Of a DNA stretch of 64,000 nucleotides, positions 48,295 through 59,630 are shown piece by piece. The stretch's first letter is position 1. Each line of letters opens with the position of its first letter. This stretch comes from Paulownia fortunei (Eukaryota; Streptophyta; Magnoliopsida; Lamiales; Paulowniaceae). The notes under the pieces were generated by a model. It was not told the origin of the DNA. It saw only the letters and a program-made list of their open reading frames with translations, and did not search any database. The stretch spans positions 7,528,071 through 7,592,070 of the forward strand of contig CM033118.1 in NCBI GenBank assembly GCA_019321725.1, written 5' to 3'. The position numbers and the translations under genes are program-made.

Positions 48295-49002
48295 GATATA
48301 ATTTATTATATTCGATTATAGTGAAATATATTTTGTATAATCATATAAAATGTGAAAAAATATTTGTGGAGTAACAATCTAAATTCTTATAAAAAGTGAA
48401 TAATAGATTACATATGAAGAGACATAAGTTCATAATTTTATCTCAGGTGATTTTGACGTTAACTTTCCAAAAAATCATTTTGACAAGAATTGATTGTTGG
48501 GTTTAACCATATGCCCCATTTTTTCAATTTTCACAAAGTATTTTTTATTATCTCGTTTGACAACTTAAAAAGTAATTTTAAAATGAATTGTCAAATGCTT
48601 TTACGATACATAGAAGTGAATATAATTTAAGCTGTCAAAACGTTCTTGCAAATTATGATCCAAACTAAAGTGATTATGACATTCCTAACCACTAGCCCAC
48701 ACTCACCGTAAAAGAGCATAGCTTCATAAGTAACTAAATCCATCATGTTATGAAGTAATTAATGGAATTCTCTCGTAATCACTTTGATTCTCTCTAAACT
48801 TTATAATTTTCTTTTATTTAAAATTTTCTAGTAAACTAATTTTTTTAAATTTTGAAAGTTGATTCTTATTTTGTTACAATATAAAAGTGAATTTTGATGT
48901 AACTTGATTTTCATTTTCCTTCACAAATTCCTAAGTCCTAACAAATGATAAATGAAACATAAGCTATAGCTACTTGGTATAGTTATAGAAAATAAATTCA
49001 CC
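48295..49002. other. AT-rich intergenic DNA
   Basis: No genes or recognisable elements are seen between element A and the SINE. The sequence starts with GATATAATTT, the likely right copy of A's target duplication. Confidence 0.5.
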
Positions 49003-49345
49003 AGCCTTTTGGGCACAACTCAATTGGGGGAACAATTGACTTGAACTTGCTTCCAGCGTCAGGGTGGAGGTTCGAATCTTGGTGGGAACCTGCGGATGCA
49101 TTTTAGTATGGAGCAATCATTGTACTGCCAGTGAGATCCTGCGATTGAGGTGCCTCGAGCGATCACTGTGGGTTGAACTTCTTGTGCGCAGAATTGTACA
49201 GTTTTTGTTAAAAATCTAGGTGTTGGTTGAAACATATCCTGCGATTTACCCTCATAGGTGCTAGGGGCAGGTGTGTAGGAGGTCCAAAACTAGTTCGGCG
49301 AAGTCGGGAACCTGGATTATAAAAAAAAACAAAAAAAACCCACTC
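49003..49345 (+). mobile_element. tRNA-derived SINE
   Basis: The unit starts CTTTTGGGCACAACTCAATT (A-box-like, about 49013-49025) and has a good B box GGTTCGAATC at 49069-49078, spaced as in tRNA promoters. A tRNA-unrelated body follows (GTTGAACTTCTTGTGCGCAG) and it ends in an A-rich tail (49320-49340). Length and layout fit plant SINEs. Exact ends and target duplication are uncertain. Confidence 0.7.
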
Positions 49346-49945
49346 TTCATTTTAGGTTTTAATAATAATAAGAATAAAAACAGATACAGAAAACCCCAAG
49401 ATTTTACCACAAGTGAGGTTCGATTCTTAACTGTCCATTTGGTTTAATTTTAAATTTATTTTTATATTTCAAATATTTTCAGAAGTGAAATAAAAATATT
49501 TTTGAATTAATTATATTTTTATGTTAACTATTAAAGTAAAAATATGTTTGTTTTATGAAAGTTTAATATAAAAAGATATAAAATATTATATTTTAAAATA
49601 AATTTAATAGATGCATAAAAAGATATAAACTATTAATAAATTAAAAATAAATTTAAAAAAAATTAAAAATAAATAAATTATATTTTTAATAAAAATAAAT
49701 AAAATAAATATATTTTTAAAATCTCAAATAATAAAAATTAAAAATAAATTCCTTGCAAATGAAAACAAACAGCCCTAAGTTGCCCCGTCGCTTCCGTTTT
49801 TCCATTAGCTCTTCAGAGAAACCCACGACTGTGGCTTTGCGTGATTTTCAGTAACGAGAAGAAAGAAGGGAAGCCCCGGCCATTTGTTGGGGCGGTGATA
49901 AAGCGAATACAACACCCAAAGAAAAGGATAAAATAAAGAGTTTGA
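49346..49945 (+). promoter_or_regulatory. PEX3 upstream region and 5' UTR
   Basis: Bases 49440-49760 are extremely AT-rich (AAATAAA words) without features. From 49780 the composition becomes normal (CCCCGTCGCTTCCG..., GAGAAGAAAGAAGGGAAGCC), which is likely the transcription start area and 5' UTR before the ATG at 49946. No distinct TATA box could be chosen. Confidence 0.45.
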
Positions 49946-52900
49946 ATGTGGTTCGTCAATTTCTTTTCTTTGAACTTTTTTTTTTCATTTTTTGTGTCTA
50001 CTTATGCATAATGAAGTATTTCAACTGAATATTATGGTGGTTGAACTCTTCAGTATTTGATTTTTAAGGAGCTTAAAGGTTTTTTGTATCCTCAATTCTT
50101 CAGATAAAGAAGGGATTTTCCTGGAATTAACTGTTGCTTGTGTCTCAAATTCTTGTTTCCTCTAATGGGTCTTACCGTTTGTCTGTTTTCCGAAGTGGTT
50201 TTTCCGGAAAGTGCTGTAATGTTTCCTTGAAGTTTTATTTGTTTATTTATTTGTAATTCTTACACTGTAAGTATTTGATATTTAACTGTCAAACTTTGGC
50301 GTAATGATAGGGAGTTTTGGAGAAGGCACAAGAGAAAAGTGTATGTTACACTTGGAGTTTTTGGCAGTGGTTATCTACTGTACAAGCTCTATGATGCTCG
50401 GAGGCGTAGGCTCAGTGATCTCGAGAAACAACTCGTACATGAGAGGGAAAGTGACGAACTCATTAAAGCCCAGTTAAGATTAGCAGACCCTCATAATCTG
50501 CTTTTGATATTGCTATTAATGTAACTCAATGCTCATGCTTTATTGTTTATTCTTGGCTGATTGATAGAATTCAAGCACATTTTGAGAGCGTTCAGAGAAT
50601 AGCTGATTCAACAACACTTCCTCATGTAATGCATTTCTTAGATAGTCGATTAGCAGAGAACTTGGATCTTACACCCTTGACGGAGAGATTAATCCAAGGA
50701 AAGGGCCAACCAAATACTCTAACTACGACCCAGAAACTTGAATTATGGGATAGACTCAAAATTCTGAGTAAGGATCAACTATTTATCTTCATGTACAGTG
50801 CATAATTTTTTTATGTAACTTTCTAGATTACTTTGTTATTTTTTGTCCTTATTGGCTTTGTTGTTTCCAGGTTTTACAAAATTGGTATCGTCTCTTTGGG
50901 CAATGACTATGCTGAGCCTCTATATTAGGGTTCAAGTCAACATATTAGGGAGACATCTATATATTGACACAGCACGAGGTCTTGGAAGTTCTCACCTGCT
51001 CGTAAGAATGATGCTATCTATAATAAAATCCTCTGACAGTTATAAATACGAGTAATACATTATTTATCGATCTTCTGATGTTCTGATGGTGTTTATGCAT
51101 ACGACTGCTTATGTTTGTCATTAGATGTGGTTGTGCCTTTGAGTATTAATAGTCTAGCCAATATGTAGTTGAGATTTTTCAGCAAGATGTGTTTTAAGAT
51201 ATGTGTTATCAAATTGGCAGTGTTTTTGCATCTCAAAGCATGCAATATCTTTCTTGTAGTTGGCCTAGTGCGTTATGTTCACCTGTATGTTTCATATTTT
51301 CTGAAGTTTATATTAATGTGAATTTTAAATCCCAGACCCCCATTCTAGAAGGATAGATAAACCACAATTTTCTCAGGCCTCGTTAGTATGCAGAAGCTCT
51401 AATCGTAGTCCAGAAAGTCCATATTTTAGGTGTATAAATGAGGAACAACTCATCTGGTCTCTATAAGTAGACACGCCGTCCCAGCATCTGAATTTTGGGG
51501 TTCAGCTAGTGACTTCATAATGACCATATGTTAGGAAGCTTGAAATTAATAGTGTTGATGCAAAATTAGAGATAGACTCCACTTACTGTCAAAACTTGCT
51601 CCAAAGCAGCCTGTGGCTAGTTATTTTTAGTGGCAGTAGATAATTCGGAAACTGTACATTGGTTCATAATTACAGCACTTTCTTCTAAGAGAAAAGTTAT
51701 ATTAAGTTAATTTTATTGTTTTTGAAATTATCTAAGGAGGTACAAGTTACTTGCCTCAAAGCCCACATACATCTGAATGCTACATTTGTCAGTTTTGTTA
51801 TTTGTTATAGCAAAGTTGGGTGAAAAATAGTTCAGGTTGGTAATAATGATTAATTATTTAGTCACTGAAAGTCCTCTCAGTTGACATCTGCATGAACACT
51901 GCTCATATGTGCTGAAATCATTTCAGCTTCAACTCATGGAGAAGATAGTTTTTATGCATATGTTCCTTTTCAAAATATTGGATTAGGTTCATTGATGAAT
52001 AGAAATAACACTGGAAGCAGTTTTTGTAAGTTGATGCTGAAAATGAAGAGTGGAGATCAAAAAATACCCGAAAGTGATTTTTTTTAATATTTATGCTAGG
52101 TCTTAGTAGGCCATTTGGATTTTGGAGATGTTATCGATCTATTACTTTATTTCCACATGATCATATGTTGAGTCAATAGATATTGAGTCCGAAGCGAAGG
52201 GGGGATGTGCTTCGGTTCAAGACATGGATTAGATATGGCCCCACCAGTTTTGGATTCGCGTTGAGAGAATTCACATGAAAGGTAACAAGAAACTTTTAAC
52301 CAAAAAGTGATCTCTGAATTTGACTTCTTGGAGGAGGGTTGTCTGCCCTGCCATAATGTACTCGTACGTATAGATCGGTGACTGAAGTTGAGCATAGATA
52401 CCATAATCTTCATGGGTGAATAGCTGGGAGGAAATATCTTTCTTAGAGTGGAAAGAGTGGGTTAGAAGCCTGAGGAGATTTTTGTGAAAATGGAAATTTT
52501 GAATGGGAAATGTTTTTGAATAAGAGGCCAATCTGATTGCTTTCTCCCCCTTTTTAACTTTATTCATTTATTATGTTCTTACAGCAAATAGAACAATAGT
52601 AGATTCTGATCTTTAATCGTAAATGTGTGGATGGTGCCCAGCTAGTTGGGTGCATTTACCAACCCAGATCTCCTGTATCTTTTAAAACAGTGTGAGTAAA
52701 GAGAGAATTTTGGTATGGTACCTTCTCTGCTTGATTAAATTCTGTGCTCTTACTTGGATAGAATTGAATAGTTCATAATTGGTTGTATCAGATTTCTTTT
52801 TTCCTTTTTTTTTTTTTTGGTTTTGTCTTATGTATATGCTGTTAGTGGGGTTGGATTAGTAATATACTGGAGACTCACTAGGCGTGGTGTTCTTATCTGT

Positions 52901-55900
52901 TTTAACCTAATTAATAACAGTATGATACAATAGGAATGCAGAAGGCTATTCTTTGTATGTGTCAATTCTTTGACAAGGAGGTGTTTGTTACATGTAGATA
53001 ATTGGTCTGGGCAGTATAAATGCAGGACTTGCTGATCTTATCCATCTTAGTATTGGATGTTGGGCAAACTCAGGGCATTGGAGCCTGGCGAGAATTAAAT
53101 TACCTGTTCGGAATATACAAGTCACAATATTTACTTTCGTTCTTCTCATGCCTTTAAGCTTTGTGTTCTTTACTGTCTTCATCTGTCGCTAGTTATCAAT
53201 AAAATTAGATTTCTGATAGCCATCTCCTGATTATAATCATAGGATCTGACATTCACCAATTGCAAATTATTAATCTGTTATAGAGATTAAAGTATTTTAT
53301 TACATGATACTTATCTAGGTTTCTTGATGATGAAGTGAGAAGATATTTCCAGCACAAAAAGTAATTGATACCTCCCTTTACTTTATATTTCTTTTAATTT
53401 TGCATAAGAAAGTAACAGCTCACCGTTTTCCCCTTTATTCTTATTTCAGCAAAATAATGTTACTTCATTTTTGCTCATCCCAAGTATAAACATACATCTA
53501 CATATAGTCGAACAATAACTTGAGACAGTAAAACCCATGTCCATGTGATAGTGCAGCGAATGTTAAGTGAAAAGAACTCAAGTGGTAGATGGAGTTACAG
53601 ACTTGAACTTCGATCTTTTAGTGTTATAAAATTAAACCTTTTATTTATGATTCGACCAAGTCCTCATTTGCAACAACATTTTTTTCGTTATTTCTTTTTT
53701 TCTGGGTGCTAATTGGGGTGACATGTATTGGTTATAGAGAGTTATCAGTGAATTATAAAGTGGAATCTGTTTGTTTGACATCTGACGATATTAACTACTA
53801 AGTAAAGCTGATCACATTATTGCAGGCATCAATAGTTTATTTCTGTAATTTTCAGTCATCATCTCCTCTTTTTTCTCTTTCTGTTTAAATTAAACTCGTT
53901 TCTGGAAGACAAACTCCCAATGATTATAAGATAAAAGGCTTTCTAGGGTTGACTTCGAAATTGTCCGTTGTTTTTTCACATGACAAGACTACCTGTTAAT
54001 TCACTTCTCATGGGTTCTGTCCTCTCCCTAACTTGAATAATATTTATTAAATTGACCTGCTGCCAACCTTCAATTTGTACAGTATGCTTTTAGTTTCCTT
54101 GGTTTTCCTACTGTGTAAAGTTGTTTCCTGAGAGTGAGCACAGTTATTTATTGTTCATTATTTGTAGTCTACTTTGAGATATACTGGCATATGATCATTG
54201 CTTGCATAATTAGCCTAGACCAGGTGTTTTTCCAACTTCAATGTTGGGGATTAGATTACTCTGGACCAGTTCAATAATTTGTACTTTTACAGCTTGAAAT
54301 TGGATCAGTATGTTTGCCTATATGGTTTTGTGTGTGTATAATATCTTTCTATTAGTGAGCATATACCGGTGTGTTTTACAAGTTTATTTAGTGGTAATCA
54401 AATTAGAATTTGGAGATGCCAGTGAGCTTGCTTTAGAAACTAATCTAAATATCTAATGATGAATAAGGATGCATCAGCGGTAGAATGGATGCTTTATATT
54501 AATTTTATTTTATCCTCAAGCCTGATCTTTAATTTACATCTGAAGAATGTTTCATCTCTGTGATCCAGGATGAAGCTGAACTAATTGACAAAAATGATGA
54601 ACAGCAGTTTTTGGCCTGTGCTGATTACCTTTCTAATTATGGCCTGCTTGCCTTAATATCTAATACAGAGGCAGCAACATCGAAGTCCTCAAGGGGTATG
54701 CCTTTAAATTCATATTATTGTCTGCCTAATAGAGCTTATGCATATTTATGAAAGCAATAGAGGATTTCTTTTTTCTATTTTCCTACATTTTTTACGTTTT
54801 TGCTGTGTCATTGTGTCCATTCTTCTATATTCTGGCTAAAAAATTCTCAGGATGTATGCTTCTCTGAGCTGGAGTTAGTAATTTTCTATGTAGTTAATGC
54901 CCTGTTGACATCCCATTGGAGGATAGCTTGGCAAGAGCTTGGATCCTCCTAAACCTCCATACTTTTCTTCGTAGTGTAACTGTGTCTACATTTTGACAAG
55001 CAAATCAAGTCTCTGTTTTTGAAAATGGGCCTCCAAAATTTGATGTATGAGTGGGTCAAATAATCAAAATCTTGTAATTAGATTTTTATTTTATCTGTTT
55101 CCTTCTCATCCAAGAGTTTTCAGGTTTATAGTTTATAGCTTTTTTTTGGCATTCCACATCTTTATTAAACATTGTCTTGTTTAATTTTGACTATTATTTT
55201 CTACTCTGTCTTATCCTTACTAGTTCTTGTCGTTGTGATCATAATTATTTCTTCTTTTATAAATTGTTATTACCACTACAGAACAACGGGTGCAACTGTG
55301 TACATCTTTAATGCAATGTGTATGATTCTACAATATTCCAAGCAGCACTAGCCCATTCATCCTGTATCATTTAAGTAACTATTTACTTGAAAGATCAAAA
55401 GAGCCAAAAGAAACCAAGCTGAAATGATCAGTTGAGAGATAAGATTCATTTCGTTTTCTATTGTTCACCCATTTATCAGAGCTCCTCTAGCAGCTTATTG
55501 GACCTTAGGTCATTCTGAAATTCCCTTTCCTGAACTCAAAACTAGGAGACAAGTCATTACCAGTCTCTGTAATTTTAAGTTCTCCACCTTGTTTCCCTTC
55601 TCACCTTATTCCGGAAACCCTTTATTTGGAGATCCATTTATCAATTTTGTACCTTCTCTTGTTTCATCCTAATGAATCTGAAGAGTTCTCCAAATTTGTT
55701 CACCTTCACCCTGGGATAACCTTTTCTAGCTCTCTGCTGTTCAATTTGGGCTCCCACTGGTCCTGAGGTACTTGAGCTGATTCTCATTTGTCTTGCACGA
55801 CTACCAGTGTTGGTATTCCAATAAAGCTTCTTCGTAGAGCCTTGACTTTCCTTAAATTTCTGACAGTCCATTGTCTGTTGTATAATCTCCCCAGATGTTT

Positions 55901-58900
55901 GTTGTAGCTGCATTCTTCTCTAGTTTCAGTGTTTCTTTCATGTAAAACGTCAATTTAATTAGCTCATCTATACGCCTCAATATGCTCAACTCTCATGTCT
56001 AATTATGTGACAATGTCTCTGTTCTTTATTCGGTCCACCTGAAAATTCTGTCCCAAAAGTAAACTCTTGCATCCCATCTCCATTTCTCTAGTTTAGGAAA
56101 GAGAACTGATTTTGCAGACAAATTAAAATTTTAGGATGTTTTACTTAATTTGCAAGGATCTTTAAAGTCACATCATCATCTCTTCTTCCTCGTCTATAAT
56201 GCTGCTTAATTCTTTCCTGAACAATCTTCCTATTTCAGCCCTTAAATTATTCTTTCCTACTTGAAAATGAACAGGAAAGCAGATTCCTTTCTGCAGCACA
56301 GTTCACATGTTAGCATGAGTAACACTATTGTCCCAGTTTTTTATTGTACGCTATTTAGTCATAGAAGTTTTTCTTTTTTTCTTTAGTTCTTGTCTATATC
56401 TTGATGTCAAAAGGCCTCAAGTCTTTTCAGCCTTTAGTCTGTCCTTACCAACCGTATTTAGTTTCCTTTCCCCATTTTGTACAATCAAATTTGGTGCATA
56501 GAGGAGGGCGTTTATTCTGTTAATGAGTCTAAATTATGGGGAACGGCCCCAAAAGGAGGTAGCTGAAATGATGGGTAGATGACGGGTGTGAAAAACTTTT
56601 GAACCAAGAGTTGGATCCTTGGAGGCAACATGATTTGTTCTAAGGTCTCCATCAATGCTTTTGTTCTTAACAAAGGGTGGAATCTCACCGTAAAATGTAT
56701 AGGTATGCTATGAAGGGCTGCTGAAAAAAAAACCGGAGTTCTTCGCCCTTGCAGGGTTGGCCGTTTGTATTGAAGACAAGATGGAAATTCCAAACTTGTT
56801 TTCTCTTTGAGCACATTTTTTTATTGTCTTAACATAGCAAAATGATTTAGTCCTACAAAGTGCTTTGATAGTTAATTCCCAGCTAAGAGGAGTCAGAAAG
56901 TAATTTCATCAATACTTGGCTACTCAATGTGATTCCTTTGTGACATCTTAATCATCGTGGTGCTATTGTGAACACTCTTGTTTATGAGTGAGTATATGAA
57001 TTAGATATGACTGGGATTGAGTGTGTATGTATTGTGAGTACATATCATGCGTGTCCAAATGCAAGTTCAATGGTAGGATGGTGGGAATGAATTGGGAGGG
57101 AAAAAAGAGGTAGGCGAGGCGAGTACTCTGACATGCTATATATAACTGAACCAGGTAAATGCTTATGCATCTAATGCACATCAATCTTCAATCTGGGTGG
57201 TTTTAGCTCGTCATAAGCCCTGAAGAATGATATATTTCAATAGTCAATTCATTTAGTTAGTCTGGAGGAGAAGGTTTCTTCTTTTTACTTTATTTTTTCC
57301 CCATTTTGTGTACCGATGGAGTCTGCAGAGGATATACTTATTTCGACTTTATACAAAATTATGGTGGTAATTGATCAGGGCTACAAGAACTTGTACAACT
57401 GATGTTGGCAACTTCACAGTAGGCAGATTGTTCAGATTGTTTTTGTAATCTAAAGTGATTGAATTGTACATTATGTAATTAAATGCAGGTATGTCACTAG
57501 GTAAGGTGGTTTTTGCTTCCTCTTATATTCATCGGTGAAACAAGTTAAGAGTAACTTCTTTGTGCTGCCTGCTTTCCTTTTTTCAATCTTATTTATATGT
57601 TGTCTTGCTGCTGCTTCTAACAGTTGCTTTAATTCTCAGTTCTTTGGTTGTACCTTCAAGGCATTTGGTTGAGTTTTGACTATGTTATCTGGACTATTCC
57701 CTTGAGGTCAAGTACCTATATCAAACTCTTATCTGACACTTGGAAAAACTAGATGTGGATTCTTCATTTTGAGCATGTATTAATGGACTTTAACTAAAAT
57801 TTGACACTTGGACACTTACCCATGTGTGAGATCCTTGTCCGAGTTGAATGACATAGGGCTTGAGTCCTTGTATGGCCCTTCATATAACCTTGGGGCAAGA
57901 AATTAAATTATAATTTGCTATCTCAGAGATGAAGTTTGTGAAAATCACATTCCCAAATTCCTGTGCTGTGTTTGATTGAAATTGTTGTTTCTTGAATCCT
58001 AATCCATGTGTCAAGAAACTAGATTTTGCTTTGTTAAACTGCCGTGTAAATATTTTAATATCAAAACTGTGTTTAACCTATTAGCTTCTCATGTGCAGAA
58101 AGCAACTGAAGGATTTCTTCAAAGTTTCGGTACTTCATGATACAATTATTCACATATTGGAGACTTTAATGATCATGCAGAGCCCTCATCACTGGGTGGG
58201 TTATTTGATGCCCGAAGATGCTGGAGTTTACCAATTTGTTGCACCCTCCAGCAGTGGCTCAGATCTTTCACATGCTACAAAATTTGAATTACTTATGGGG
58301 GAAACACGCGCAGTGTTATCAAGGTATGATTATCTGCAGCCAGTTAAGCAATTATGACACCTTAGTGAACTAGGTTACTTGCAAGTGCATGTATTTGTTT
58401 TACATCTGAATTTACAAATCCATTGTTAGAAAATTTAATTAAGATCAGAAAAATCACCATGTGAGACAGCACCATTTGCTCCAAGTGGCAAGTCATGCCC
58501 TGGAGCTTTTCGAGGCTTTTAAATACTTGAAGCGTGCATTTCTATTGTAGGATTTTAGAAACAATGAAGGTCAAAAACTCAATTTTTATTTTTTATTTAT
58601 TTATTTTTGGTTCTTTGGACAAAGTAGACCTAGGTAATTACACTGCATGCTAATTTTTGACTTAGATATCAAGCTTAAATGTTAAATGTAGATGCTCTCA
58701 AAGCATGGCTCATCTGTCGAATTAGTTCCATACTTAATTCATCTCTACCATTTGGAGTTTCCTCTTTCTTTTTGCTGTATATTAATATGCTTACGTTCTT
58801 GTTCCATGTCTTTGGATGATGCTGAATTTACTGTATATTAAAATGCTTGTGTGTTTGTTCTTTGTCTGTTGACAGTGCTGAATTCGCCAATATTGTTGAC

Positions 58901-59137
58901 ATATCACTGAGAGCGCTGGTGAATGAAGTGTTGGAAGATCTAATCATCCATTGCGGAGAAAACAATTTAATGTCTGGGATGCCACTTGCTAGACTTCTAC
59001 CAAGAATAGCTCATATGGCTCAGCTGCTTCTTACAGAATCCAATAGAAGTAGGTATATCCAAATTATCCGAAGCATACCAGAAGTTGAACTATTCTTCAC
59101 CCTTTTATACTCGAGCACACCCACACCCACCGCATAG
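49946..59137 (+). CDS. PEX3: PEX3, peroxisomal membrane biogenesis protein 3 (7 exons; apparent 1-bp frame defect in exon 5)
   Basis: Exons: 49946-49950, 50311-50472, 50568-50767, 50871-51001, 54569-54695, 58099-58323, 58876-59137, all with GT...AG introns. PEX3 is anchored in the peroxisomal membrane and docks PEX19 to insert membrane proteins. The product starts M-W-E-FWRRHKRK, then a membrane segment (VYVTLGVFGSGYLLYKLY, residues about 13-30). It continues with SDLEKQLVHERESDELIKAQ, ADSTTLPHVMHFLDSRL, AMTMLSLYIRVQVNILGRHL, IDTARGLGSSHLL, SPHHWVGYLMPEDAG, and ends PEVELFFTLLYSSTPTPTA. The coding exons sum to 1112 nt, one short of a multiple of three. In exon 5 the frame reads LLALISNTEAATS, but the conserved EVLKG before the donor is in a frame one base off (GAAGTCCTCAAGG), and exon 6 needs the latter. 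A one-base deletion near 54680, or an assembly error, explains this. Otherwise length (about 370 residues) is normal. Confidence 0.95.
51002..54568 (+). other. PEX3 intron 4 (3.6 kb)
   Basis: GT at 51002 and AG at 54567-54568. Sequence is AT-rich, T-biased on the sense strand, as in plant introns. No transposon with clear ends and no gene was found inside; short antisense frames near 52147-52567 have no recognisable motif. Confidence 0.8.
54696..58098 (+). other. PEX3 intron 5 (3.4 kb)
   Basis: GT at 54696 (GTATGCC) and AG at 58097-58098. The region 55400-56820 is less AT-rich and has minus-strand frames (55913-55641 and 56814-56512) of 90-100 codons. These might be remnants of an inserted element, but I recognise no domain and see no terminal repeats. 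Confidence 0.7.
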
Positions 59138-59414
59138 TGTAGAATCATTGTTGTAGTGTCAGTAAACTTGACAAATGTGAACGAATTTGTGGTGATCTGT
59201 AAGGCGTAAAGAGAATAAGGGAGATGAAGAGCTTGGCGTTCTTGTAATTTCATCATCCAAATATTATTCATTGTGTATCTTATTTGACTCAGCTCAGTTT
59301 CTTGGAGGCTTTAGTGAATTCAAAAGCTTATAAAGGTTTTCCCGTTTAAAGCAATGCTGCGGAGGCACATAACATCATTGTTATCGTCATCAGTGGTCGG
59401 GGGTGTTCTAATAC
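59138..59414 (+). other. PEX3 3' UTR and short intergenic gap
   Basis: Non-coding sequence after the TAG of PEX3. It must hold the PEX3 polyadenylation site and any promoter of the small gene downstream; neither can be placed confidently. Confidence 0.5.
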
Positions 59415-59630
59415 ATGTCTATGCAGTATTACTTTGTCATGTCAGGTCCTACTGTGAGTAAAAGTAGAGCTACCAGTGGCGAGCTTGAAGCCTATGCAGT
59501 TTTTGCTGCGGCTGCATGGTTTTATTGGATGTTTGGATTCTCAGCTGTTATAAATCAAATGGTTGGCGGTGAAATTGCTGGCAAGCTCACAAGGATGGCT
59601 GGAAAACCTCAATTAAACGAACCATGGTAA
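59415..59630 (+). CDS. Possible small single-pass membrane protein, unrecognised
   Basis: An ATG frame of 71 codons, with an in-frame TAA six bases upstream, encodes MSMQYYFVMSGPTVSKSRAT, then ELEAYAVFAAAAWFYWMFGF (a hydrophobic helix, about residues 24-45), then INQMVGGEIAGKLTRMAGKP and a C-terminal NEPW. The internal methionine in VMSGPT is an alternative start. Composition looks like a real protein rather than chance. CTATGCAG just upstream could be a splice acceptor, so this may be the last exon of a longer gene. It lies 280 bp after PEX3 on the same strand and in a separate reading unit. I cannot name it; a mitochondrial or other membrane protein is a guess. Confidence 0.55.
   Translation: MSMQYYFVMSGPTVSKSRATSGELEAYAVFAAAAWFYWMFGFSAVINQMVGGEIAGKLTRMAGKPQLNEPW

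Noticed and set aside
55641..56814. Minus-strand frames in PEX3 intron 5
   Set aside because: No domain, terminal repeat or target duplication was found; kept only as a remark on the intron.
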